NCBI GenBank assembly: GCA_934646185.1
Contig: CAKUEH010000031.1
Location: 1-29,441 of the forward strand
Length of the DNA stretch: 29,441 bases
Direction: 5' to 3'
Source: an uncultured Oscillospiraceae bacterium
GTDB lineage: Bacteria > Bacillota > Clostridia > Oscillospirales > Oscillospiraceae
The position numbers and the translations under genes were made by a program. The notes below the pieces were generated by a model that saw only the letters and a program-made list of their open reading frames with translations, was not told where the DNA came from and did no database searches. Of this stretch, positions 16,701 through 24,529 are shown piece by piece; positions within the stretch are counted from its first letter, which is position 1, and the number at the start of each line of letters is the position of its first letter.

Positions 16701-17052
16701 TTAAAAAGTCCGGCCTTGTCATCACGGCGGCATAAAATTTCAGCTGCTCGCGCACCTGCTGCGCGGCAAGATAGAGCGTCAGAATGCGTCCGTTTTCATC
16801 CAGATATTCCTCGCACACGCCGCCGCAGACGGAAAAGACCCGCGCCGCCAGCCGGGTAAAGCTCAGGACCTCGGCATAGCGGCTGATCGTATCGCCGCCG
16901 CGCTCGCAGAGCGCGCGCTCCGTTTCGTGCGAATACTGCTCCGGGACGATGAGGATCTGGCCGGAAACGCCGGCCTCCGCGTTCTGGCAGATCCGGTCCA
17001 GCAGCTCCATGGAATTCGACGTCCTGTCCGGCCCGTGCAAAAGCTCCAGCAT
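13792..17052 (-). CDS. addB: ATP-dependent nuclease subunit B
   Basis: Second AddAB subunit, 1086 residues, supplying the other nuclease domain and Chi-type recognition. The RecB-like nuclease shows SKIDRFAGCRYAF (Cys733), IIDYKTGHKDFD, and the iron-sulfur cysteines C-x2-C-x5-C at 1046, 1049 and 1055, which with Cys733 form the usual 4Fe-4S staple. The N terminus, expected to hold a P-loop such as GRSGSGKT, reads HGPDRTSN and lacks the Walker lysine. The start at 17052 is preceded by AAGGAGG at 7 bases. It is first of the addB-addA pair and overlaps addA. Identity rests on the nuclease and cysteine motifs and on the neighbour. Confidence 0.94.
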   Translation of the reverse strand: MLELLHGPDRTSNSMELLDRICQNAEAGVSGQILIVPEQYSHETERALCERGGDTISRYAEVLSFTRLAARVFSVCGGVCEEYLDENGRILTLYLAAQQVREQLKFYAAVMTRPDFLKQLGTLMEELLTSCVTPDALHAAAARLEGRLAQKITELALLYESYLSVCRTGRGDPVTRQMRLCELLDETDFLDGREIFLDGFSDFTALQMQIIGAILAHAKSVHIALLTSGGQHAACQTGNETEKQLRQLAARQGIEAVRRSVLPRAHRAPDVLLWLNGLFFGGSGAAEAPQNVRLVHADSQQAACAYAARMVRNGALSGLRYRDFTICMTDEAAYRLPMQTLFARAGIPVYCASGAPVAQNPLVAALLSAMQAALRYEPGPVLAFLKSEFSPLCESDCDTLEHYAYYWGIRGTAWEKPWQMHPRGLGKPMTPEDEAALQALNALREQAIAPLRALRLALAKARTVDEQVRAIAALLETLDAAGRLQAQQDALEQAGQAQRAQEYGQLYEALIAALEQMDQVLGAASLETELFVQLYAMLLQNTSVGSIPSVCDAVQLTTLPMLRHRRSRVLLVLGANDGLLPAFSDPGGLLADPERQKLRSLGVELSPGRSASADREMSWVCAALSAAEQRVSLVSDAAQPSFLYSRTAALFPALQPLRAEDFSFLPDCAAAAGAALRQGVLPDWLPEAVRREARALSRRCAYSFEAMRPEAVRALYGGTLPLSASKIDRFAGCRYAFFLQYGLCAAPWKQAEFDAPLFGSFVHDVLEHVVREAQARGGFAAMTDGEISALAERCMDSCMATYLPQGEAAASRERYLSDRNRQEAAAVVMDVARELRLSQFSPAAEELRFAQNGPLPPIEYRAKRGSGLLIGQIDRVDTYEADGRSYFRIIDYKTGHKDFDYAELLYGKNLQMLLYLFALESYQKQTGRPMQPAGVLYVPGRCDMVKLKPGEDPAHADDERRKDLRRKGLLLNDEAILRAMEAYETEPQYLPVEQGKDGLAGDLASPAQLAELERFVNGQVEAMIDEILSGAAAPNPIVRGPKDSECNYCDFSSACHKDVCGVTPRRFAAVTSKEFWEELERRLEHG

Positions 17053-17082
17053 ACGCCCGCCTCCTTCGTTTGGTTTACTGCC

Positions 17083-17111
17083 ATTTTATCATGCCGCGCG
17101 CCCAAAAGAAA
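17083..17111 (-). promoter_or_regulatory. Possible weak promoter of addBA
   Basis: On the minus strand TAAAAT (17083-17088) resembles a -10 element and lies about 30 bases before the addB start. The hexamer 17 bases upstream is TTTCTT, a poor -35 match, so this is tentative. Confidence 0.3.
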
Positions 17112-17120
17112 GCCATGCGC

Positions 17121-17161
17121 CAAAAAACAGACCCGCGCTCCGCCGTCAGGCAGAGCGCGGG
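17121..17161 (-). terminator. Intrinsic terminator of spoIVA
   Basis: On the minus strand CCCGCGCTCTGCC pairs with GGCGGAGCGCGGG (one wobble pair; plus-strand arms 17132-17144 and 17149-17161), followed by a run ending in six T. It separates the sipL-spoIVA unit from addBA. Confidence 0.85.
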
Positions 17162-17168
17162 CCGCCGC

Positions 17169-18647
17169 TTACAGCAGAATGCAGATCATTCCGCCGGTAT
17201 TTTCGTTGATCATGCGGCCGAGCGTCTTTGTCAGCTTCTGCCGCGCGTCGTCCGGCATGCGCATAATCTTCGCCGTGACGCCCTCGGAGACGAGCTCGTA
17301 GAGCGATTTGCCGAAGATATTGCTCTGCCAGAGCTTGTCGGTGTCCTCCTCGTATTCGCCGAGCAGATAGTCGATCAGCTGCTGCGATTCCTGCTCGCCG
17401 CCGACCATCGGGCTGATCTCCGTCTCGATCTGCGCGCGCATCATGTGGATCGACGGTGCGCTTGCGCGCAGCTTGACGGCGTAATTGCCATTTTTCTTCA
17501 CGATCTCCGGCTTTTCGAGCTTCAGCTCCTCCGCGCCCGGCATCACGATGCCGTAGCCGGTCGCTTTGACCTGCTCGAGCGCGGTCTGCACCTTGTCGTA
17601 GAGCTTTTTCGTCTGCGAAAGCTCCCGCAGCATCTGCATGAGCGCCTCGTCGTCCGCGATCTCCACGCCCGCCTGTTTGGACAGCTCCTCATAAAACAGC
17701 GTCTCCGGCAGATGCAGTTCGCACGTCACCGTGCCCGTCCCAAGATCGACCTCCCGCACCCGGAAGGCGTCGACCGGCTCAAGCTCCCGCAGCGAGCCCA
17801 TCACGCTTTCCGCCTCGCTCAGGCTCGTGAGCTGCGCCGCGCGGCTCAGCATCGCGTCATACAGCGCGGCCTTGACCGGATGATCGTCCGGCAGCGCCCG
17901 CACCCAGCTCGGCAGGAAGAACCGCAGCTCTTCGACCGGGAAGGCGTACATCACGGCCTCCAGCAGCCGCGTGATGTCCTGCGTCTGCATTGCCGCGCAG
18001 TCCATCGTCAGCGCCTGCACGCCGTATTCCTCCCGGATGCGGGCGCACAGCGCGTCCGCCTGCCCCTTCTTCGCGTCCTGCGTGTTCACAACGACCACGA
18101 ACGGCTTTCCCGTCCTGCGCATGTCCGCGATGGCGCGGGCCTCCGCCTCGCGGTAATCCTCGCGCGGGATGTCCGTAATGGTCCCGTCCGTCGTGACGAC
18201 CACGCCGATGGAGCTGTGATCCTCCATGACCTTTTTTGTCCCCAGCTCCGCCGCCTGCGCCATGGGAAGCTCTTCGGCGGCCCAGGGCGTCGTGACCATG
18301 CGGGGCTTGCCGTCCTCCGTGTCGCCGACGGCACCGGGGATCATATACCCCACGGAGTCGATCAGCCGCACCTGCAGCGTCGTTTTCCCGTCCGGGCTGA
18401 TGCGGGCGGCCTCGTTCGGGACGAATTTCGGCTCTGCCGTCATGATTGTCCGGCCGGAGCCGGACTGCGGCAGCTCGTCTGTCGCGCGCTCGCGCTCATA
18501 GACGTTTTCGATGTTCGGCAGCACGAGCTGCTCCATGAACCGCTTGATAAAGGTGGATTTTCCCGTCCGCACGGGGCCGACGACGCCGATATAGACCGTG
18601 CCGTCCGTGCGGTCGGCGATCTGCGCGTAGATCGAACGTTGTTCCAT
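17169..18647 (-). CDS. spoIVA: Stage IV sporulation protein A (spore coat assembly ATPase)
   Basis: SpoIVA hydrolyses ATP to polymerise on the forespore surface, forming the basement layer on which the coat assembles. The protein has 492 residues, the same length as in B. subtilis. The Walker A GPVRTGKST is at 24-32, a threonine-containing segment TIMTAEPKFVPNEA at about 67-80, and RLIDSVGYM with Asp97 as the Walker B-like site. The C-terminal end MINENTGGMICILL is typical. The start at 18647 has GGGAGG 7 bases upstream. It lies 16 bases after sipL, so the two are probably one transcript. Identification is secure; a mother-cell sigma-E promoter is expected but not identified. Confidence 0.97.
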   Translation of the reverse strand: MEQRSIYAQIADRTDGTVYIGVVGPVRTGKSTFIKRFMEQLVLPNIENVYERERATDELPQSGSGRTIMTAEPKFVPNEAARISPDGKTTLQVRLIDSVGYMIPGAVGDTEDGKPRMVTTPWAAEELPMAQAAELGTKKVMEDHSSIGVVVTTDGTITDIPREDYREAEARAIADMRRTGKPFVVVVNTQDAKKGQADALCARIREEYGVQALTMDCAAMQTQDITRLLEAVMYAFPVEELRFFLPSWVRALPDDHPVKAALYDAMLSRAAQLTSLSEAESVMGSLRELEPVDAFRVREVDLGTGTVTCELHLPETLFYEELSKQAGVEIADDEALMQMLRELSQTKKLYDKVQTALEQVKATGYGIVMPGAEELKLEKPEIVKKNGNYAVKLRASAPSIHMMRAQIETEISPMVGGEQESQQLIDYLLGEYEEDTDKLWQSNIFGKSLYELVSEGVTAKIMRMPDDARQKLTKTLGRMINENTGGMICILL

Positions 18648-18663
18648 ATTCCCGCCTCCCGTC

Positions 18664-20172
18664 TCACATGGGGATCAGCAGCAGCTGGCCGGCATCCGCC
18701 TCCGGCTGCGTCAGATGATTGGCCTGCTGGATCGACTGCGCCGTCGTCCGGTACTGCCGCGCAAGATCCCACAGCGCGGCGTTTTCGCTCATGCGCCGGA
18801 TGACGACAGACGGCCGCTGCGTTTTCTGCTGCTTCGTCAGATCGAGCGTTCCGCCGGACAGATTCTGCAGCGTCTGCCGGGAAAACGTCTGCACCTGAAA
18901 GACCGCGTCATAGCGCAGCTCGACCGCACCGCTGCCCGCCGAGGCGTAGCCCTCCGGCTGGAGCATGCACACGGCCTCGCAGAGGCCGTCCTCGCTCAGC
19001 GCCGTATGGCAGCTGACCTCCGTGCGGAACGTCTCGGCCTGCACCGCGCCGTCGGCGTTGGTATACACGATATCCGCGCGCAGCGGGACGTGGACGGTAA
19101 CGCCGTCGCCCGTCCGTTCAAGCGCCTGCGTGTCCGGATAGACCCGGCAGTCGAGCACGGCGGCCGCCTGCGCCGGGAACGACGCGCGGACAGGCTCGCG
19201 CAGCGTCTGCGCGTCGAGCCGCATCGTGCGCTCCTGCGTTTCCCACTGCGGCTGGAACTCGCCCTTTGTCGAATAGGCATCCTCGCAGAGCGTCAGCGCC
19301 TGCGGCTGCACGACCATGCACTGCGCGAGCAGCCCCGCGCCGAACAGCAGCTTCTGCGACTGCTCCGACGTCACCGGTTCCAGCTGCACCCCGGTCACGA
19401 GCAGCGCGGATTCGAGCGTCTCGTCCTGATCGTACTCGCCCTCCATCTGGCAGTACTGCGAAAACGGCACGGAAAAGCTCAGCGTCCGCAGCGCGTTTTC
19501 ATCGTCCAGATAGGTGATTTGCAAATTCGTGCTTCCCTTTAAAACTGCCTTGCTCCCGACCAGCCCCTGCTCCTGCACGACAGGCGTGAGCGAGAAGCTG
19601 ACCAGCCGCGCGATCTGCGGCCTGCCGTCCGGCAGGTTCAGCTCCTCGCTGACCTGAAACGCACGCTCGGAGAGCTCGATGGGCGCGTTCGTCTCATAGA
19701 CCTGCGTCTTCAGCTGCAGACAGGCGGGCGGGTCTGCGAGGACGCTCGTGCTTTCCGTCTGCGGCTCATACCCGTCCGCCTGGACCAGAACCGTCACGCG
19801 CAGGAGCACCTTGCGCGAGTTGATCAGGCGGCTGTCCGCGCTGCGGACGCAGCAGCGCACGAGCGTCTGCGTTTCCTCGCACAGCTCGGCGCTCTCCAGC
19901 TTGACCGTAAACGGCAGCTCGGAGGTCAGCAGCTGCAGCCCGCCCGCCTCGTCCGCGTACAGGCAGCTCGCGCGCAGCGTCCCCGTCACAAGAAGACTGC
20001 CCTCCCGGTTCGTCTTGCTCTGTACCTCCGGCTCGGCGTAGCAGATGAGCGTGCGCGAAGCGTCTGGCAGGCTGTCGGGTATGATGAGCTCCTGCGTCTG
20101 TTCCTGCGCGAGCGAAAGGTGCGCCGTGCGATGCAGGCAGGATCGTTGTTTCTGTTCAAATGCAAGCTCCAT
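18664..20172 (-). CDS. sipL: SipL-like SpoIVA-interacting protein (DUF3794 repeats plus LysM)
   Basis: Protein of 502 residues with three DUF3794-like beta-rich segments (about 25-125, 175-265 and 330-430) and a C-terminal LysM domain (about 456-502, with ALWDLARQYRTTAQSIQQAN and a LLLIPM end). This layout matches SipL of Clostridioides difficile, which binds SpoIVA through its LysM domain and is needed to attach the coat. Its place directly before spoIVA supports that role. The start at 20172 has AAGGAG 8 bases upstream; the longer open frame to 20406 has no ribosome binding site and covers a small ORF in another frame. No signal peptide is present, in keeping with a mother-cell cytoplasmic protein. 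Confidence 0.88.
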   Translation of the reverse strand: MELAFEQKQRSCLHRTAHLSLAQEQTQELIIPDSLPDASRTLICYAEPEVQSKTNREGSLLVTGTLRASCLYADEAGGLQLLTSELPFTVKLESAELCEETQTLVRCCVRSADSRLINSRKVLLRVTVLVQADGYEPQTESTSVLADPPACLQLKTQVYETNAPIELSERAFQVSEELNLPDGRPQIARLVSFSLTPVVQEQGLVGSKAVLKGSTNLQITYLDDENALRTLSFSVPFSQYCQMEGEYDQDETLESALLVTGVQLEPVTSEQSQKLLFGAGLLAQCMVVQPQALTLCEDAYSTKGEFQPQWETQERTMRLDAQTLREPVRASFPAQAAAVLDCRVYPDTQALERTGDGVTVHVPLRADIVYTNADGAVQAETFRTEVSCHTALSEDGLCEAVCMLQPEGYASAGSGAVELRYDAVFQVQTFSRQTLQNLSGGTLDLTKQQKTQRPSVVIRRMSENAALWDLARQYRTTAQSIQQANHLTQPEADAGQLLLIPM

Positions 20173-20240
20173 AGTCTCAACTCCTTGTATATGTTCTGGG
20201 ATATATATACGCGGAGCCGGACAAGGATATGTTTCCGAAA

Positions 20241-20384
20241 TTATTTCAGGATCAAAAGCCCCAGCACGATCAGGATCGCCGCGATCAGGATCCGCAGGAA
20301 CCAGCCGCACAGCGCAAACGACAGCAAAAGTCCCACGCCCGCCCCGATCAGCAGCAGCCCAAGCTGCTCGGTCTTCACACACAT
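20241..20384 (-). CDS. Small hydrophobic protein of 47 residues, unknown function
   Basis: Short minus-strand frame that starts ATGTGTGTGAAGACCG and ends at TAA. The product begins MCVKTEQLGLLLIG and is almost wholly hydrophobic up to ILIVLGLLILK, with a Cys-Gly-Trp turn near the middle, so it would form two short membrane segments or one hairpin. AGGGGGG lies 6 bases before the start, but this ribosome binding site is also the 3' arm of a terminator-like hairpin. It lies 68 bases before sipL in the same direction. I do not recognise a named family. Conserved hydrophobicity over the full frame favours a real gene; transcription is uncertain. Confidence 0.55.
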   Translation of the reverse strand: MCVKTEQLGLLLIGAGVGLLLSFALCGWFLRILIAAILIVLGLLILK

Positions 20385-20420
20385 AAAAAATCCCCCCTGC
20401 CAGCATACGCGGGCAGAGGG
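20385..20420 (-). terminator. Terminator-like hairpin after the MATE gene, overlapping the start region of the 47-residue ORF
   Basis: On the minus strand CCCTCTGCC pairs with GGCAGGGGG (nine pairs with one wobble; plus-strand arms 20412-20420 and 20393-20401), followed by a G, an A and six T. It lies about 60 bases after the MATE stop, so it probably ends that transcript. Its 3' arm holds the ribosome binding site of the next ORF. Confidence 0.65.
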
Positions 20421-20478
20421 AAAAGGTGTATGAAACCCTAAAGCCTCCCTTTGAAAGAGCTGTCTTTGGGACGGCGGG

Positions 20479-21831
20479 TCACCGCAGCTTGTGCCGGAAG
20501 AACCAGATCTGGAACGGCAGCGAGACGAAAAATGTGAGCAGATCCGCGCCCGGCTGGCTCATTTCCACGCCCGCAAGGCCCAGCGTGCGCGGCAGCAGAA
20601 GAATGAGCGGGACGTATAACAGCCCGTTGCGGCAGCTGGCCAGCAGCGTCGCGGCCTGATGGAAGCCGAGGCACTGATATAATTGGTTGACATAAGTTGA
20701 GTATCCCATCAGCGGCATGACGGCGCAGGCGTACAGCAGCGCCTGCCGTCCGATGCGCGTGACCTCCGCGTCGTCGCGGAAGAAATGCATGATCTGATCG
20801 GGGAAGGCCGCGATGACGGCTGCGCAGACGATGCATACCGCCGTCCCGAGCAGCACGGAGAACCAGAACGCCTGCCGCGTCCGCTTTTTATCGCCCGCGC
20901 CGAAGTTATAGCCCGCCACGGGCTGAAAGCCCTGCCCGATGCCGATGACGATCGACCGGACGAGCAGATAGATCTTGTTGGAGATCGTCACCGCGGCGAC
21001 CGCCGCGTCGGAATAAACGGCTGCTGCATTGTTTAAAAGCGCGGAGGACAGGCTCGCAAAGCCCTGCCGGCAGATCGTCGGAAAGCCGACGAGCAGAATC
21101 TCACCGTAAAGCCCGGGCCGCTTGCTGACACAGCGCAGATGGACGCGCACGATGCTCCGCCCGTGCAGAAACAGCCACGCGAGGATGCAGAAGCTGACCA
21201 GCTGGCTGAGCGCCGTAGCCAGCGCCGCGCCTGCGATGCCCATGTCAAAGACGAAAATGAACAGCGGGTCGAGCGCAACGTTCAGCAGGCCTCCCGCGCA
21301 GATGCCGTACATGGACAGCGTCGCCTCGCCCTCGGAGCGCAGCGTGTTGCTCAGCACAAACGACGCGCACATGACAGGCGCGGCCAGCAGAATGATGCGC
21401 GCGTAGCTTTCGGAGTAGGGGAGGATCGTCTCCGTCGAGCCCAGCAGCCGCATGAGCGGCCGGAGCGTGCAGAGCCCCGCAATACAGATGAGAAGGCCCA
21501 CAGCGGCGGCGAAAAAGAACGCGCTGCTCGCGGTACGGTCGGCGCGCTCGTTGTCCCGGCTGCCGAGACTGCGGCTGACGATCGACCCGCAGCCCATGCC
21601 GATGCCGAAGCCGAAGGCCTGAATGATCGACATGAGCGAAAAGACGACGCCGACCGCCGCCGAGGCGCTCGTCGACAGCTTGGAGACGAAAAAGGTGTCG
21701 GCGGTATTGTAAAACACGGAAATGAGCTGGGACGCCAGCGTCGGGATGGACAGCGATACGATCAGCTTCGGGATCGGCGTGTGCAGCATCCGGTCGCGCT
21801 GCTCCTCGCCGGAAATGATATGCGCGGGCAT
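20479..21831 (-). CDS. MATE family multidrug/toxin efflux protein
   Basis: Integral membrane protein of 450 residues with about 12 predicted hydrophobic helices in two halves, as in MATE cation antiporters (DinF/MepA-like branch). Characteristic stretches are PTLASQLISVFYNTADTFFV near residue 30, GFGIGMGCGSIVSRSLGSRD in the first half and GIGQGFQPVAGYNFGAGDKKR in the second. Such proteins export drugs, dyes or metabolites using a Na+ or H+ gradient; the substrate cannot be read from sequence. The start at 21831 has AGGAGG 6 bases upstream, and a good sigma-A promoter lies just before it. It is monocistronic and divergent from the solute-binding lipoprotein gene. Confidence 0.93.
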   Translation of the reverse strand: MPAHIISGEEQRDRMLHTPIPKLIVSLSIPTLASQLISVFYNTADTFFVSKLSTSASAAVGVVFSLMSIIQAFGFGIGMGCGSIVSRSLGSRDNERADRTASSAFFFAAAVGLLICIAGLCTLRPLMRLLGSTETILPYSESYARIILLAAPVMCASFVLSNTLRSEGEATLSMYGICAGGLLNVALDPLFIFVFDMGIAGAALATALSQLVSFCILAWLFLHGRSIVRVHLRCVSKRPGLYGEILLVGFPTICRQGFASLSSALLNNAAAVYSDAAVAAVTISNKIYLLVRSIVIGIGQGFQPVAGYNFGAGDKKRTRQAFWFSVLLGTAVCIVCAAVIAAFPDQIMHFFRDDAEVTRIGRQALLYACAVMPLMGYSTYVNQLYQCLGFHQAATLLASCRNGLLYVPLILLLPRTLGLAGVEMSQPGADLLTFFVSLPFQIWFFRHKLR

Positions 21832-21859
21832 AAAACGCCTCCTGTTGCGGTTTTTCTAC

Positions 21860-21888
21860 AGTATAGCACGGATCCGCCCGAATTCCAA
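21860..21888 (-). promoter_or_regulatory. Sigma-A promoter of the MATE gene
   Basis: On the minus strand TTGGAA (21883-21888) and TATACT (21860-21865) are 17 bases apart, about 30 bases upstream of the start codon. Confidence 0.75.
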
Positions 21889-22011
21889 GACATATGAAAA
21901 ACAGAGGATTTACTTAATTCTTTCTTAAATCTGCCCAGAAGGGGTTTCTTTTTTGGCGAAATTCTGTTACCATGTGGCCGCACGGATAAAAGACAGAAAG
22001 GAGTCACGTTT

Positions 22012-24456
22012 ATGACAAAACGAATACTTTCCATCTGCTTTGCGCTCGTTCTGCTGTTCGGTGTTCTGGCCGGATGCAGCAAAAACGAGGCGCAGACGGC
22101 GGACGATACGAAAAAGACAGAACAGAGCGATACTGAGGACAAGACCTCGACGCAGTTCGCCTATCAGACACAGTATTTTGACCTGCCGGAGGAGATTCAG
22201 TGGATCGGCACCAGCTGCGTTACCGGCGACACGCTCTACTTTACCGCCAGCGTCCCCGACGGCGGCAAGGAGACCTACACCGATGAAAACGGCGAAGAGA
22301 TCTCCTACGACACGTACGCCGAGGTCATTTTCCGCTTTGACCTCGACACCGGCGAGTGCGTACAGCTTGACAATTATGTGGCCGAGCCGGTCACAGAAAA
22401 CCCGGACATGCCGGACGGTGTGACCATGAGCCCGGACGGCAGCATGCAGGTCTTCCACAGCAGCACCAACATCCAGACCATGGCTCCCGGCGCCGACGGT
22501 ACGCTCTGGCTCTTCCGGCAGACGAGCCGCTACACAGACGACGGCACGGAGGGCGATTCCGTCTCCGAGCTCATCCAGCTTGACGCGCACGGCACGCTGC
22601 TGCGCACCATCACGCCTGTTTCCGATGAAGAAACGGACGACACGGACAGCTGGCGCTATACTTACATCGACTCCATCCTCTCCGACGACAAGGGCTATGT
22701 CTATACCTATGATTATCAGACCGTCAACGTCTACGGCCCGGACGGCAGCTTCGTGTTCAGCAAGTCCGGCGACGAGCTGAACGGCCAGATCTGCCAGCTG
22801 TCCGCCAGCGAGGTCGGCATGACGACCTCCTCCGCCGACGGCAAGATGGTCTTCCGGCAGCTCGACCCCGAGACGAAGGACTGGGGCAGGGAGACGCCCG
22901 TTTCCTCCCGCGCGTGGAACATTCTCCCCGGCAACGATGTCTACACCTATTTCTTTACGAACAATGGCAGCATCTTCGGCGAACGCAGGGACAACGGCGA
23001 GGTCGAGAAGGTCGTCGACTGGATGGCCTGCGATGTGGACAGCAACACCATCAACGGCGACCAGTTCGGCTTCCTGTCCGACGGCCGCATCGTCGCTGTG
23101 ACCTATGAGTATTCGGACGACGGCCCGAGACAGCAGCAGATCCTCGTCCTCAACCGCGTGGACGCGGCCGCTGTCACGGCCAAGACCGAGCTGACGCTGG
23201 CCTGTCTGTATCTGGACTACAATCTCCGCAGCCAGATCGTCAAATTCAACAAGACCAATCCGGACTACCGCATCGTCGTCAAGGACTATTCCGAATACGC
23301 GACCGACGACGATTACAACGCTGGTCTGACCAAGCTCAACACCGAGATCATCTCCGGCAATGTGCCCGATCTCATCGTCAACGAATCGGGGCTTCCTCTC
23401 GCGCAGTACGCATCCAAGGGCCTGCTTGAAGACCTGTGGCCGTATCTCGACGCGGATCCCGAGTATTCGCGCGACAAACTCATGACGCAGCCGCTGAACG
23501 CGGCCCAGACCGACGGCAAGCTCTACCGGCTGCCCCTCGATTTCGGCATCACGACCGCGGTCGGCCTCGGCAAGGTCGTGGGCGAGTACACAACGTGGAC
23601 GCTGGCTGATGTCAACGACGCGCTTTCCAGGCTGCCCGAGGGCGCGACGGTCTTCAACAAGTATTACACGCAGGCGGAAATGCTGCAGTACTGCGTCGCG
23701 ATGAATGCCGGGAGCTTCATGAACTGGCAGGACGGCACGTGCAGCTTCGATACCGACGAATTCCGCGCGCTGCTGGAGTTTGTCAAGCCCTTCCCGGCGG
23801 AGTACGACTGGCAGTCGGACTCTGACGACTATGAAAGCGATTATACCCGCCTGAAAAACGGCAAGCAGCTGCTCTACCCGACGTCGCTTTCCGGCTTCAA
23901 CGATCTCTATTATACCTTTGCCGCTCTGAACAACGACATCCGCTTCATCGGCTTCCCGCGTGAGGACGGCTCCAGCGGCAGCGCGTTCAATGCCAGCTGC
24001 TCGCTGTCCATCTCCACGACCTGCAAGGACAAGTCCGGCGCATGGGCCTTTATCCGCTCGACGCTCTCTGACGACTATCAGGAGGATCTGTGGAATTATC
24101 CCATCGTAAAGTCGGCCTTTGAGGCAAAGGCACAGGAGGCCATGACGCAGGAATATGAGACGGACGCCGACGGCAACCAGATCCTCGACGACGATGGCAA
24201 TCCCATTCCCATCTCCACCGGCGGCATGAGCTACGGCGACGAGCCGATGATCGAGCTCTACGCCGTCACGCAGGAGCAGTATGACGCCGTCCTGGCCCTC
24301 ATCGATTCCACAACGACTTTCGTGGACTATGACCAGAACGTGCTGGATATCATCTCCGACGAAGCCGCAGGCTATTTTGCTGGCAGCAAAACCGTCGAAG
24401 AAGCCTCCAAGCTCATCCAGAGCCGCGTCAGCCTGTATATCCAGGAGCAGAAATAA
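22012..24456 (+). CDS. Lipoprotein with propeller-like region fused to an ABC-type solute-binding domain
   Basis: Exported lipoprotein of 814 residues. The signal peptide ends in VLAGC, with Cys22 as the lipidation site, then a charged linker. Residues about 40-385 show repeated short beta-strand units of propeller type (for example GTLWLFRQ, GYVYTYDYQTVNVYGPDGSFV, GQFGFLSDGRIVAV-like blades). From about 393 the sequence is a family 1 extracellular solute-binding domain (SQIVKFNKTNPDYRIVVKDY, GNVPDLIVNESGLPL, DGKLYRLPLDFGI). The start has GAAAGGAG 8 bases upstream. No permease or ATPase gene is near, so it is an orphan binding protein, perhaps a sensor or partner of a distant transporter. The ligand is unknown; a sugar is likely by family. 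Confidence 0.88.
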   Translation: MTKRILSICFALVLLFGVLAGCSKNEAQTADDTKKTEQSDTEDKTSTQFAYQTQYFDLPEEIQWIGTSCVTGDTLYFTASVPDGGKETYTDENGEEISYDTYAEVIFRFDLDTGECVQLDNYVAEPVTENPDMPDGVTMSPDGSMQVFHSSTNIQTMAPGADGTLWLFRQTSRYTDDGTEGDSVSELIQLDAHGTLLRTITPVSDEETDDTDSWRYTYIDSILSDDKGYVYTYDYQTVNVYGPDGSFVFSKSGDELNGQICQLSASEVGMTTSSADGKMVFRQLDPETKDWGRETPVSSRAWNILPGNDVYTYFFTNNGSIFGERRDNGEVEKVVDWMACDVDSNTINGDQFGFLSDGRIVAVTYEYSDDGPRQQQILVLNRVDAAAVTAKTELTLACLYLDYNLRSQIVKFNKTNPDYRIVVKDYSEYATDDDYNAGLTKLNTEIISGNVPDLIVNESGLPLAQYASKGLLEDLWPYLDADPEYSRDKLMTQPLNAAQTDGKLYRLPLDFGITTAVGLGKVVGEYTTWTLADVNDALSRLPEGATVFNKYYTQAEMLQYCVAMNAGSFMNWQDGTCSFDTDEFRALLEFVKPFPAEYDWQSDSDDYESDYTRLKNGKQLLYPTSLSGFNDLYYTFAALNNDIRFIGFPREDGSSGSAFNASCSLSISTTCKDKSGAWAFIRSTLSDDYQEDLWNYPIVKSAFEAKAQEAMTQEYETDADGNQILDDDGNPIPISTGGMSYGDEPMIELYAVTQEQYDAVLALIDSTTTFVDYDQNVLDIISDEAAGYFAGSKTVEEASKLIQSRVSLYIQEQK

Positions 24457-24461
24457 GAGAA

Positions 24462-24499
24462 GACCCGCGCGGGCACACAGCCCGCGCGGGTCAATTTTT
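24462..24499 (+). terminator. Intrinsic terminator of the solute-binding lipoprotein gene
   Basis: GACCCGCGCGGGC (24462-24474) pairs perfectly with GCCCGCGCGGGTC (24480-24492), followed by AATTTTT. Confidence 0.92.
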
Positions 24500-24529
24500 C
24501 ACATGCAGCTTTGCCGGAGCGGGGCACCC

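Noticed and set aside
17070..18803. A 577-codon plus-strand frame opposite spoIVA
   Set aside because: Antisense shadow of a secure gene; no ribosome binding site or domain.
20183..20218. TATATATA and CATATACAA stretch before sipL as a sigma-E promoter
   Set aside because: The -10-like CATATACAA would put the transcript start at or beyond the ribosome binding site; no -35 with correct spacing fits.
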